A stretch of DNA of 64,000 nt, from assembly GCF_018991925.1 (NCBI RefSeq), contig NW_024753869.1, positions 157,001 to 221,000 of the forward strand, in the 5' to 3' direction. The notes beneath the pieces are model-generated. The model made no database searches. It was given only the letters and a program-made list of their open reading frames with translations, and was not told where the DNA came from. Positions 46,146 to 57,830 of this stretch are shown one piece after another. The position numbers and the translations under genes were made by a program. This stretch comes from Homarus americanus (Eukaryota; Arthropoda; Malacostraca; Decapoda; Nephropidae). Positions within the stretch are counted from its first letter, which is position 1. Every line of letters starts with the position of its first letter.

Positions 46146-48036
46146 TCAAAATACAGGGTCAGGGAGGATGAAGAAGACCACATTCTTTACAACTAATTGA
46201 AGGCTCCGTCATCCACACATTAATCTATCTCTCGGGACCACAAAGAAGTGTTGATGTACAGTCGCGGACAAGAGTGAAACTGAGTCACGGGAATGAGTCT
46301 TCGAACTGACTTATCCTGACTGTTGTATCTCGTTTGGGGTCGATGCTGCTTCATTTTGGGAGGGAGGGAACTTTTGAGCCCGACTGTGGATCAATAACCA
46401 TCTGTACATCAATAACCTTAAACATGTTATTGATGAAGGCAATGACTCCAGTGGAAAACTTCTTCCATATTATAAACATGACGAAGATTTCATGATAGAA
46501 TATACAGTGTGAGAACTCAAGACTGTAGTGGCCCCTAACGTCACTCATGCTGGGGTCTGTTCACTCACTGAGTATGACAACAAACATGGAAGATGGCTAG
46601 TAAAATATTTGTCTAGGATTTTTTTTTTCCAGAATAGGTTGACTCGCCACTGTTCAAGAAATCCCCATGAAGATGTAGTGAATGTAATGCGAAGAAAGGA
46701 TCCAAGACGAAGGCTGGTTGTGAAAGACTTGTAGAAGATGAAGGAGCATTACTTACACACACAAAGAGCGTAAATAATGTGATGAAGTATGTAACTATCT
46801 ACACAACAGACTCAACTGGCGCCAACTACATCACGTCTGTGTATAGATGAACGGGCAGTCCAGCAGGATATGTATTACCTCATTACTGAAGTATCATGTG
46901 ATCCAGTTCCTCTGTCCAACACAACACTACGGTCCCTGCAGTTTGCTCTGTTTGCTATGGAAGCTTTGTATCAGAATTTACAATCTATACACCGTATAGT
47001 ATGTTTGTCACATCTCTAACACTCTACCGCCTCACTGTCGACTCTTGCACATTTTATACATCATTGGACACATACGAAAGTGTCACGTGGTTGAGATATA
47101 CTGTAAGCTGAGGGTCACTACATACACTGGTCGCTACCAACACTACCAGCTCAAGACAGAAAAGATCAACACAGTGAATATACAAGGTTAGATAACGTAA
47201 ACATCAGAGGATCAAAGAATATCGGCCACCGAAGCTCACCTTATGATGCAGAACTTAGGAAACGAACAACACATTCAGTCATTTATGAAACTAAAATCCA
47301 CTTCTTTCTCTCAAAACAAAGATATTAGATTTATCAACTGTGTAGGAAACTGCTGAGAGGACCTGGTGTGTGAACATGTAGAAGTAGGTTGTGAGGGAAG
47401 GAGTGGCCACGCTGTTTCAAGTTTCTTTGTGGACAGAAAAAAAAAAGACTTAGGAGATGCATAAAAAACAAGTGACTCTCAGTTATACTTGAAAAGATTC
47501 ACAATAACTAAAGTGTAAAATTGTATATCAAAACCACATTAAGAAAAACGTGTTAAACGATACAGTTCCGACAGCCGCTGACTCCTCTTAAATAGTGAGT
47601 AAAAGAGTAAGTGAGAAAGTAAGTTTTTAATAATATTTTGATTCTAATGTAGGTATAATACTGTAAACAAGATTCTCAGTGACTTCTCCGCCTGATGAAC
47701 AGATTCTTCTTGCCTCTCCAGAAACCACTAAGCACCGCGAGGCTGTTAATAATTAGGCGTTTGTTCATTGACAAAATAAATAAATCTATCTGGGAAAACT
47801 AAAGCACAAAATGGCAGCCTATCAGGAGCAAGTCCACTATAACTATTTCATGTGATCTTTGAGCTCATCGACCCATACCACCAAGATCTTGTGTGACTTA
47901 GTAACCTGGACACACCCGAGGCTTCACCTTCCTCACTCCCGTATGGTTGGTGTAGTGATGTGTTATACTGCATCACTCGCAACCATAGACCCTCGGTGTG
48001 CTTGTTCGTCACTACCTAGCCCAGCCAGGTGAGACA
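46146..48036. other. Unique DNA without recognisable gene
   Basis: About 1.9 kb. A good acceptor-like TCTTCTTGCCTCTCCAG near 47722 precedes a 25-codon open segment that ends close to an AATAAATAAA run. It could be a terminal exon, but evidence is too thin to call one. Confidence 0.45.
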
Positions 48037-48037
48037 C

Positions 48038-48088
<51 letters not shown>
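48038..48088. repeat. (GAT)n microsatellite
   Basis: About 16 perfect GAT/TGA trinucleotides. Confidence 0.96.
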
Positions 48089-48090
<2 letters not shown>

Positions 48091-48597
48091 CTCAACTCTT
48101 ACATTGCCTCAGTGTAATGTTTCCCCCACCAAATATATACTGTATATCATTGTAACAAGTGTTGAACATTATAGTTGTTCAAATGTAAAGATTTAATATT
48201 TTCACTTCATAAAAAAACATTTAAAATAATTGATATAATTCCTGAGTACTCCACACAATTGTTTTTCCTCGAGTAATTGAGAAACAACAAAAACGACGAT
48301 ATTTTTGTTTACATTTTTTTTTGCTATATCATGTGTGAAAATCCTCTTGTTTCTATTACACATAAAAGTGTCTTATTATTGTGTCTGCTGCCTGAAAAAC
48401 CCTGAAATAATTCATTCGTAAAATTATAAATCGTTTATTGTGTTCAGCATCTGACTTTCTCGGTAAGAAATAAACTTTATTCTTTCCTATCTTATCCAGA
48501 CTGTGATGTGAGGTCAATATTGTAAATACATATTGAAAGCTAACATGCTTTAGTTTACTGTATATAATAATGTACATTATTTAACACATTTCCACTA

Positions 48598-48675
48598 TGG
48601 GAAGCTGGTTCTCGCCCAAGGGACCCACAGTCGACCCAGTTGTCAATAAGTACCTAATTTTACTGTCGAAGAAGT
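48598..48675 (+). mobile_element. SINE body fragment
   Basis: GGTTCTCGCCCAAGGGACCC then GACCCAGTTGTCAATAAGTACCT. The CCCAGTT...AATAAGTACCT phrase matches CCCAGTTTACC...GAATCGGTACCT in the SINE at 60.5 kb read on its own strand. No tRNA head is visible. Confidence 0.45.
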
Positions 48676-48803
48676 GAGGACGATCGTGTGTAAAATATTA
48701 TTATTTTTTTTAGATTTGATACTCGTTTCTAACCATACTTTGCAACATGTCCTTTAGCCACACACACACACCTAAGGAACTAAACAAAGAATGTATTGGA
48801 AAT

Positions 48804-49606
48804 TGTAAGGGCGAAAACGATCCTCCGGCTGGTTACCGCTGCTAACTCGCTCGTTTGCTGGTGCAGACGACACTTGGGTGGTTGGACGGAGGTGAGAACA
48901 GCAGCGACTATCTGCGCCACCGGCAGATTCAACCCAGCCGCCATACCGTCAGTATCTAGCTACCCTGCTGTCCGTCAAATTCTGGCTGTGATCTCATCAT
49001 AGGTCCTGGACTCGTGGGCTGTGTTCCCAGACCTTCACCTATCAACTGCCAACTCTCTGGTCATCTACCACTACCGCATACCCCGACCGTCAGTTCCTCA
49101 CATTCCGTCTGTGCCCCGGTGTTCTCTTGCCTTTTCAAGACGTCGCTGAGTGTGGAGTGAATGGACGCTTCCCTGCCCTGAGTGTGCATCACCGTATTCC
49201 AGAACCTTCCCCCAGGGCCACTGCCGTAGGAAATATTTGTTCATTGTTTGATTCCATTAATTGCTGACTCCCCTTTATTGTTCGATTCTATCAATTGTTG
49301 ACTCCATTTAATTGTTTGAATCCATTAATTGCTGACTCCCATTATTTGTTTGATTCCTTTAATTGTTTGCTTCCTTTAATTGTTTGACTCCATTAACTGT
49401 TGACTGCCTTATTTGTTTGACTCCCGTAATTATTTGATGTTTGTTGAGTGGTGTCAGAGTTTTGTGTTATATTTTTATAGTAAAGAGATGCCAATCTCAA
49501 ACGGTTGTTTGTTATTCCTCAGAAAACCATGGTCCTTGACTTTCCTTTATTAAGATCCTGATTAGCCTGGTAAGGGATTTTTATCCCTAAGTCCCAGGCC
49601 TTTACA
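48804..49606 (+). mobile_element. Solo LTR, 803 bp, perfect 5-bp target duplication
   Basis: It begins TGTAAGGGC and ends GGCCTTTACA, with the inverted ends TGTAA/TTACA typical of LTRs. The five bases before it (48799-48803) and after it (49607-49611) are both GAAAT, a perfect target duplication of the size made by Gypsy- and BEL-type integrases. No gag-pol sequence lies on either side, so the element has recombined to a solo LTR. It aligns with the LTR at 57831-58546 over both ends and the middle, including GTGGTGTCAGAGTT, TAGTAAAGAGATG and ACGGTTGTTTGTTA. It is longer mainly because of tandem TTGTTTGATTCCATTAATTG-type repeats at 49235-49440. Strand is taken from the TG...CA order and similarity, so it is conventional only. 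Confidence 0.88.
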
Positions 49607-49764
49607 GAAATATTGTATTACATACAATGTTATAATATCCTGACCACTGGAAACTGTTATGCACTCTCTTTGTGACCTCTACTCTGTAATCTTTTTGCGC
49701 TACCGCTCTCAGGATGAGTATGAGGTGCACAATAAACTAGCCGCTTTAAGTGGCGAAATGAAAA

Positions 49765-49862
49765 ATAAATAATAATAATAATAATAATCCTACGCACACG
49801 CACGCAAACATCCCAGGAATTAGTATTATTATTAATTAAACACACACACACACACACACACA
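49765..49862. repeat. Short (AAT)n and (AC)n runs
   Basis: An AATAATAAT run near 49769-49788 and an ACACAC run at 49841-49862. Confidence 0.8.
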
Positions 49863-50145
49863 AAGCTATCAAACAGGTGTCTGTCTATCTGCCTGGCTGC
49901 CTACCTGTCTGTCTGCCTCTGAACTAATTAGAGGTGTGCCCCGTCAGAGCACTCCATCCATCACACGTTCCGAGACAATAGACAACAGCCTCTTGGGAGG
50001 ATGTACTGTAGCGATAGCCTCGTCTATATTAAGGTCATAATATACAGTATGTACAGTATGTGTATATGTATATATGCATAAAATGTGTATATGTATAAAC
50101 GTATAATATGGGTACATGTATTTATGTATAATATGTGTATATGTA

Positions 50146-50288
50146 CAGTCGCTCAAAAAACTCTTTACAAAATTATGTTGAGAAAATATGACTACGGACG
50201 AAGGCTTTTGACAACCCTATGGAGACAACAGGAGTCGCAGTGTTCATCGACCCCCCAAGTACAGAAAGTTTTTTAAGTGACTTACCTG
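50146..50288. mobile_element. Miniature Tc1/mariner-like element, copy 2
   Basis: A 143-bp segment flanked by TA at 50144-50145 and 50289-50290. The left end reads CAGTCGCTCAAAAAACT; the right end, reverse-complemented, reads CAGGTAAGTCACTTAAAAAACT. They share CAG and GTC(G/A)CT(C/T)AAAAAACT. Terminal CAGT...CAAAA(A) ends with TA duplications are typical of Tc1/mariner elements. The interior matches 21757-21891. It is too short for a transposase, so it would move only with one supplied in trans. Confidence 0.65.
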
Positions 50289-50299
50289 TACATATGTGG

Positions 50300-50980
50300 A
50301 GTATGTATATGTATAAACAGGTAATTAAGGGCAGGTACACCTCGCTTCTGGGGTGACTTAACAAGGCTCATTATCACACGAAGTTTCACAAATATTCACA
50401 GGGAGAATCTACATATTTTCCCCAACTTTTGTTTCCCATCCTTCATTATTTACAGTTTCATATTCACGTGTAATTAATGTTTGGCGACCGAGCAGCATAC
50501 CTACAACACCAGCGGACTATGTTTATAATTTACTATTCTATTTAAATGAGATACAATTAAAACTGTCATAATTTTTTTTCGACATAAATATTAGTTTCAA
50601 GACAGGTAGGATTTATTTACATATATTTAATTATCTTTTCTTTACAGCTATTAACTACATTTATATAGTGTAGTGTAAGGCTGACCCTTCTCTTAATTAG
50701 AGGTGTTGGCGCGCCGGGAAATGGTTACCTGTCCTGTTTGATGACGTACACCGATAAACCTGTATTTCAACTCGGAGGAAAATGATCAACAACATCTACA
50801 GGTATAGTTTGACGCCTTAAGCCAACTCACACAAATTAACTCCATAAACGGACTTCCTTCTCTATATAGTCCGGATAGTTCACTCTACAGTATTAAAGAT
50901 GACCTCAAATCTCCCTCAAACAGACTCGTGAGATCAGTGATGTCAGTTGGTGTTGACAGACGACAATAACATAAGGGGAA
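50300..50980. other. AT-rich DNA, nothing recognised
   Basis: About 680 bp without frames or repeats I can support. Confidence 0.5.
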
Positions 50981-50984
50981 GTAC

Positions 50985-51880
50985 CAGTGTTATTACTCCC
51001 ACCTCCTTCTTCTCCCACACTCCCTCCCCTCACACACTCCCTCCCCTCACTCACCCCCACCTCCCCCTCACACACTCCCTCCCCTCACTCACCCCCACAC
51101 CCCCTCCCCCACACTCCCTCCCCACACACCCCCTCCCCCCCCCACACCCCTCCCCACACAACCCCCCACACACCCCCCCACACACCCCCCCACCTCCCCA
51201 CACCCCACCCCCACCCACCCTCCCCACACACACTCCCTCCCCTCACATACCCCCTCCCCCCACACACCCCCACTCCCCCCACACACCCCTCCCCACACAC
51301 CCCCACCTCCCCACACACCCCCACCCTCACACACTCCCTCCCCTCACACACCCCCCCCACCCCCCCCACACACCCCCACCTCCCCCCCCACACACCCCTC
51401 CCCCACACCCCCTCCCCACACCCCTCCCATCACACACTCCCTCCCCCCCACACACCCCACCTCCCCCCCTCACACACTCCCCACACTCCCCCACCTCCCC
51501 CCCCACACACCCTCCCCACACACCCCCACCTCCCTCACACACTCTCCCACCACCCCCCCCACACACCCCTCCCTCACACACCCCCCTCCCCACACCCCCC
51601 ACCTCCCACTCCTCCCCCTCACACACACCCTCCCTCACACTCCTCCCTCACACCCCACCCCCCCCCCCACACACCCTCCCCCACACACCCCACCCCCCCC
51701 ACACATTCCCTCCTCACCCACCCCTCCCCTCACACACCCCTCCCCTCACACACACTCCCTCCCCCACACACCCTCCCCACACACCCCACCTCCCCACACA
51801 CTCCTCCCCTCACTTCCACCCTTCCCCTCACACACCCCCTCCCCTCACACACCCCCTCACACACCATGTCATAACACACT
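50985..51880. repeat. CCCCACACACCCTCC-rich block, 0.9 kb
   Basis: Almost pure C/A/T sequence, extremely C-rich on plus, built from CACACACTCCCTCCCCTCAC words. Frames on both strands are open for up to about 316 codons because T is rarely placed to make stops. The peptides are proline/histidine/threonine or glycine/valine/cysteine low-complexity and not credible proteins. Confidence 0.93.
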
Positions 51881-51884
51881 ACCC

Positions 51885-52800
51885 ACCACCACCCTAATGT
51901 GGTTTAATAAACGTATCCTGCGATCAATAGTTACAAAAATATGAGACTGAAAAACATTCGCCATCACTTAAAAAACTAGAGGATGATATTTTCGTTGTCA
52001 GTACTAAATTCTGGAAGCTATGAGTGAAGTACCAGCCTCCATCGGTACCTCGTCCAAGTGATCCTTATTACCGAGCCTTAGTACCGAGGCGTCAACCTGC
52101 TAGAGACTAGACCACAGTGACCTACTCCAGTATAAGCTATCATGGCCTGACACATCCACGGACACGAAGATCAACAAATATTGCCACGAATTTATTATCA
52201 TTTTCTTTATTAATTCCTTTGTAACTTTTAGACCCAAATATTTACATCATAATCGATTACTAAAGGAATTTTGATGAACAACTTTATGTTTGGTTATAGT
52301 TTGATTAAATAACAACAACAACAAAAAACATTTATCGAGCTAACTACCATCAAGACAGTTTTAGCAGATAACAATAACAACAACCACACCAGCAATAAGA
52401 TACACCGTTCTATCACACAACAACAAGAACAACAACCTCCTCCACACACACACAAACACACAAACAGTTCAATAATCAGACTTTAAACAAACAAAGATAA
52501 AAATATACAAACTATGCTCAATATTTACTTCATATACCCACAGTCCTCGATGGGTTCTGAATGAAAGATTCCAACTCACTTTGTACAAATATTACAAACC
52601 AAAAAATAATGCAATCTAGGCACAGTCAGTTTTGCTTTGATGTCATAATATAAAAATCAAAGCCAGAACTACAGCGTCATATAGGTATACCAGGGAAACA
52701 CAAAGCGAATATTTTTTTTAGAGCATCACAAGAGTTATTTTTATCATTATTTTACAAAGTACTATTGAGAGGAAGACCAGTTATTATCATTATTATTATA
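51885..52800. other. AT-rich DNA with short CAA runs
   Basis: About 900 bp. Short AACAACAAC runs lie at 52310-52325 and 52370-52440, with ACACACAAACACAC near 52445. I recognise nothing else. Confidence 0.5.
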
Positions 52801-52802
52801 TT

Positions 52803-52946
52803 TAGGATAGGTTAGGTTAGCTTAGCTGTGATGATACATTAAAATACTGTTATGGTTAGGTTAGGTTAGGTTAAAATACTGTTATGGTATGGTTAGGTTA
52901 GGTTAGGTTAGGTTAGGTTAGGTTAGGTTAGGTTAGTTTAGGTTAA
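52803..52946. repeat. TTAGG telomere-like block with embedded TTAAAATACTGTTATGGT
   Basis: GGTTA pentamers, up to nine in a row at 52884-52931, broken three times by a non-telomeric insert TTAAAATACTGTTATGGT. The recurrence of this spacer between pentamer runs means the whole was amplified as a composite unit. Confidence 0.88.
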
Positions 52947-53074
52947 AATACTGTTATAGTAATATCCACTAGCATCTCGCCCACCGCAACAGAACAACAT
53001 TATTATTCTTTAGTTACGTGTGATAAATATTATATTGTGGTGTATAGATATTTACCGAGGCTGGCAACACACTC

Positions 53075-53158
53075 ACTTACTCACTAAATCACTCACACTC
53101 CCGCACACACTAACTCAAACTCACACATACTCTCACTCACTCACTCACTCACTCACGC
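53075..53158. repeat. (ACTC)n repeat
   Basis: Imperfect CTCA tetranucleotides, perfect at 53128-53155. Confidence 0.85.
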
Positions 53159-53294
53159 CTCCTCTGGACATCTGCTGCGTGGTCTTTCCAGCGCATCTCT
53201 CGCTCTCGGCAGCTCGTCCCTGAGAAGTCATTCATCGTCAGTGTGGTTTACGGCTTTCTCTTTTGTGACTTAAAGCACTTGTACTGTTGTAAAA

Positions 53295-53612
53295 TCCTTC
53301 AATCCCTCTCTTTCTCCCTCTCGTCCACGCTCCCTCTCCTTCCTTCTCATCCACTCTCTCTCTCTCTCTCTCTCCTTCTCTCCCTTCCTCTCTTGTCCAC
53401 TCTCTCCCTCCTTCCCTTTCCTCATCCACTCTCTCTCTCCTTCTCTCCCTTCCTCTCGTTCGCCAGCCCGCCCTCTCTCCCCCTCTCTTGCCCACTCTCT
53501 CTCCTTCCCTTCCTTCCTCTCGTTCGCCAGCCCTACCTCCCTCTCGTCCACTCTCTCTCCCTCCTTCTCATTCGCCCTCCCTCTCGCCCTCCTTCCCTCC
53601 CTCCTCCACATG
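53295..53612. repeat. CT-rich repeat
   Basis: Pyrimidine-rich sequence with recurrent CCACTCTCTCTCCTTCTCTC and CGTTCGCCAGCCC words at a loose period of 50-70 bp. Confidence 0.8.
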
Positions 53613-53815
53613 TTGAACATGGTCGTATCGTGTCAATACTCTCTCATTCATGTCAGTTTTTAATGACTCTCTCTTCCCTCTTCACATATCCTTTTCACCT
53701 CTCTATTCTTTACCTCGTCCAGTGAAATACAAACTATTCCACAATATTTTTGTTTTCGTCATCTCTCGGCCATTCGTTCATTTTTATTCATATTTTATTC
53801 ATTTTTCATTTACGT

Positions 53816-53816
53816 G

Positions 53817-53879
<63 letters not shown>

Positions 53880-53887
53880 TGTGTGTC
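53816..53887. repeat. (GT)n microsatellite
   Basis: A GT dinucleotide run of about 35 units with one GTGG interruption. Confidence 0.97.
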
Positions 53888-54057
53888 AGTACAGTGCCAG
53901 GGGAGTGCCAAGCGTAGGAGGCAGGAGTGTAAGGTGGGATACATTATTACGAATCAGATAATAAGGGTGACACAAGGGATGTATTCACGACAAGAGGCTG
54001 TGTTGTATTGTACTATATGACGGAGTGTATAATGTAAGGCAGAGTAATGCAGAATTT

Positions 54058-54262
54058 GGAAAACGATGACGTGAGTACAGCAGCGTGAGTACAATGAGAA
54101 GAGAGACGATGACTAGAGTACAGCAGAGTACAATGAAAAGAGAGACGATGACTAGAGTACAACAGAGTACAACGAGAAGAGAAGATGACATGAGTATAAC
54201 AAAGCGAGTACAACGGGAAGAGAAACGTTGACTTGAGTACAACAGACTGAGTACAACAAGAA
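54058..54262. repeat. Degenerate GAGTACAACGAGAAGAGAGACG repeat
   Basis: About five copies of a 36-46-bp unit with AGAGTACAA(C/T)GA(G/A)AAGAGA and GACGATGAC. The minus-strand frames here are artefacts. Confidence 0.8.
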
Positions 54263-54361
54263 GAGAGAGAGAGAGAGGAAGAGAGTGAGGAGAGGCTCTT
54301 GTATGAAGGAAGGAAAAAAAACAATATAAAAGTCAAGTACACAGGAACATGGAACGTGACG

Positions 54362-54381
54362 CGCACACACACACACACACA

Positions 54382-54420
<39 letters not shown>
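54362..54420. repeat. (AC)n microsatellite
   Basis: A CA dinucleotide run of about 29 units with one TA interruption. Confidence 0.96.
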
Positions 54421-54724
54421 GACAAATGTTGAATAATAAACAAAAACAGGACAGGGTTGATACAGGTATATACTCGTAGTAGCAAACACAATGACGAAAA
54501 CAAAAACAATATACAGAAAAAAGATAAATGTTTAGACTCAAGAAATAAAAGAAATATATTAATTCAGTGTCAATGAGAAGATTGTTTGGTGAGGTCATTA
54601 AGGAACGTGAATAAGGAGTCGTATGAGTATTAGAGAAGAAAATGCTAACTCAAACATGGAGGATAATATGAAGAATTTGATTGACATTAACTATGGTAGA
54701 TATTAAGAATGCATAATAAAGCAA

Positions 54725-54757
<33 letters not shown>

Positions 54758-55400
54758 AGAGTGAAGCATATAATGAGAAAAAAAAATAAAATAAAAACTT
54801 ACAAATCGAAAGAAAGATGAGATAGAGAGAACAGATATGGATCGACTGGAAGAAGGAATGATGGATAAAAAGAGATAATGGGAAAGAAGAAAATGAAAAT
54901 CAACAAGAGTGATAAAGGAAGGAACACCAAACAGTAGTAAGGTCTCCTCCTTCTCCCTTCTTTCTCTAAACATCATCGTCTTCTTCTTTCTCACGTGTTC
55001 TTCTTCTTCCCTTCCACAAGAAAACATTATTACATTGCCGGGCACAGCATTCCCCTAGCTGCCAACTGGGTCGACTAGGGGTGCCTCACTCACTCGCTTG
55101 ACACACAACTCGGTGGCTGTTAGATCAGTAGACGAGTGCTGTATTGCCTCTAAACCAAGGCATCCTTCACTAGGGAGATGATTTTAAAATGAATTGTCAT
55201 GGAACACGATAAAATAAACACCCCCCACCCCTAATTCTCTTCTTTCTCTCAATTCCAAAAAAATACTAAAAAGAAAAAAAAAACAAGACCAGTGTCATAT
55301 TTTTTAGTCGATATACAACTTTATTTTCCGGGATATTTTAGAACTATCGAGTTTTCAATATTTTTGTTGCTCTTACTAGACTGATTTCCCTTCACCGACA
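54421..55400. other. AT-rich DNA with a short (GT)n run
   Basis: A GT run at 54728-54757. The rest is A-rich or unique. 55040-55175 is less AT-rich and could be an old SINE, but I cannot identify tRNA boxes. Confidence 0.5.
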
Positions 55401-55404
55401 ACTT

Positions 55405-55645
55405 TAACCTATCCTCTATCACTGCTGACAACACAACCCTATCCTCTATCTGCTGACAACACAACCCTATCCTCTATCCTGCTGACAACACAACCTATCA
55501 CCTCTATCACTGCACAACCTTAGCACAACCCTCACTCTATCTGCTGACACTTCCTGTATCCTCTATCACTGCTGACAGCACAACCTATCCTCTATCACTG
55601 CTGACAACACAACCTATCCTCTATCACTACTGACAACACAACCTC
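55405..55645. repeat. 29-bp minisatellite
   Basis: About eight copies of CCTATCCTCTATCACTGCTG plus ACAACACAA, with many small deletions. Confidence 0.87.
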
Positions 55646-55664
55646 CCCTTCTTCACACTAATCT

Positions 55665-56802
55665 CTCCAAATCAACTGCAATCTCACTAACAACCACCCA
55701 ATCTCCTTAACAACCACAATCTCTATCAACCACCCCAATCTCACTAACATTTTAATCTCATAACGACACCCAATCTACTGTAACAACCACCCAATCTCAC
55801 TAACAACCACCCAATCACTAACAACCACAATCTTTAAAATGTACCTAATCTTTCAATCAGCCACGAATCCTCACACTAACAACCACCCAATCTCACTAAC
55901 AACCACCCAATCTCTTTAACAACCATCCAATCTCCACTAACAACCACCTAATCTCACTAACAACCACAATCTCACTAACAACCACCTAATCTCATAACCT
56001 TTTAATCTCACTAAAACACCTCATCTCAATCAACCACCCAATCTCACTAACAACCACACCCTAATCTCACTATAACCACCCAATCTCACTAACCCAACCA
56101 CTGCATCTCACTAACAACCACCCAATCTCACCAATAACACCCTAATCTTTCAATCAACCACCCAATCTCACTAACAACCACTAATCTCACTAACAACCGC
56201 AATCTCACTAACAACCGCAATCTCACTAACAACCACCTAATCTCACTAACAACCACCCAATCTCACCAATAACACCTAATCTTTCAATCAACGCAATCCT
56301 ACTAACAACCCACCTAATCTTCAACAACCACCCAATCTCACTAATAACACCTAATCTTCAATCAACCACCCAATCTACTAGCAACCACCAAATCTCAGTA
56401 ACAACAGCAATCTACTAACAACCACAATCTCTTAACAACCACCAATCTCCACTAATAACACCTAATCTTTCATCAACCACCCAACCTCACTAACAACCAC
56501 CCTAATCTCTCAATCAACCACCCAATCTCACTAACAACCACACCTAATCTCACTAACAACCACCCAATCTCACTAACAACCACCCAATCTCATAACAACC
56601 ACCCAATCTCACCTAAAACACCTAATCTCTCAATCAACCACCCAATCTCACTAACAACCCACCTAATCTCACTAACAACCACCTAATCTCACTAACAACC
56701 ACCCAATCTCACTAACAACCACCCAATCTCACTAACAACCACCCAATCTCACTAATAACACCTAATCTCTCAATCAACCACCCAATCTCACTAACAACCA
56801 CC
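55665..56802. repeat. 20-bp minisatellite, 1.1 kb
   Basis: About 56 copies of CAACCACCCAATCTCACTAA, many with short deletions, mixed with CACCTAATCT and CTTTCAATCAACCACC variants. TCAATCAACCACCCAATCTC recurs every 100-150 bp, hinting at higher-order units. Confidence 0.92.
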
Positions 56803-57094
56803 CACTACTACTGTACTGTACACTGTTAACCTATACTGCAACATCTAACTTGAGGGAGCAGTGACACCTTGCCTGCCTGCCTGCCTCTCTCTCTCCCTAC
56901 TTGCTTTCCTCCCTCCATGCCTCCCTGTTAGCCTCTTTTATTCACTGGACACGTAATAATCTTCCTCGTGGTGACAAGCACTACTAAAGCTATACTGTAT
57001 TGTACTCTCAATGGAGTCTTCCTCCACCCTGTCGTTATAAACTCATACAATCAGAAATTAATGTTTTAAAACCGATGTGTTAATGGCAATGAAC

Positions 57095-57738
57095 ATTCAA
57101 TGAGATCCACGTTCAACGAGACATACATTCAACGAGACCTACAGTATGTTCATCGAGACATACATTCAACGAGACCTACAGTATGTTCATCGAGGCATAC
57201 AGTCAACGAGACCTACAGTGTGTTCATCGAGACATACAGTCAACGAGACCTACAGTATGTTCATCGAGACATACAGCCAACGAGACCTACAGTATGTTCA
57301 TCGAGACATACAGTCAACGAGACCTACAGTGTGTTCATCGAGACATACATTCAACGAGACCTACAGTATGTTCATCGAGACATACAGTCTAGCAAATTCT
57401 GATATATTCATGAGACGCCATTCAACAGACTGACCATGTTTCAGGACATACATTCAACGAGACCTACAGTGTGTTCATCGAGACATACATTCAGCAGGAA
57501 TACAATATGTTCATCAGAGACATATACATTCAGCAGAGACCTACAATATGTTCATCGAGACATACAGTCAACGAGACCTACAGTATGTTCATCGAGACAT
57601 ACAGTCAACGAGACCTACAGTATGTTCATCGAGACATACAGTCAACGAGACCTACAGTGTGTTCATCGAGACATACATTCAACGAGACCTACAGTATGTT
57701 CATCGAGACACATTCAACGAGACCTATGTTCAATGAAA
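57095..57738. repeat. 37-bp minisatellite
   Basis: About 17 copies of CATCGAGACATACAGTCAAC plus GAGACCTACAGTATGTT, alternating with CATTCAAC and GTGTGTT forms. Copies at 57375-57540 are scrambled. Three forward frames give HRDIQSTRPTVCSS peptides, which are artefacts. Confidence 0.93.
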
Positions 57739-57830
57739 CCTTCAAGAACTGATGTATGTACTTGTCAGATGCTCGCAGTTTGAACAGTTATTTTATGATA
57801 AATTAGAAAAATTAAAAGTCCTAAGATTGG

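Noticed and set aside
50947..51897. 316-codon proline/histidine-rich protein, and opposite-strand glycine-rich frames
   Set aside because: Produced by a CCCCACACA-rich block; every frame is low complexity.
55040..55175. Additional SINE
   Set aside because: Composition differs from the flanks, but I could not find box A and box B in a consistent arrangement.
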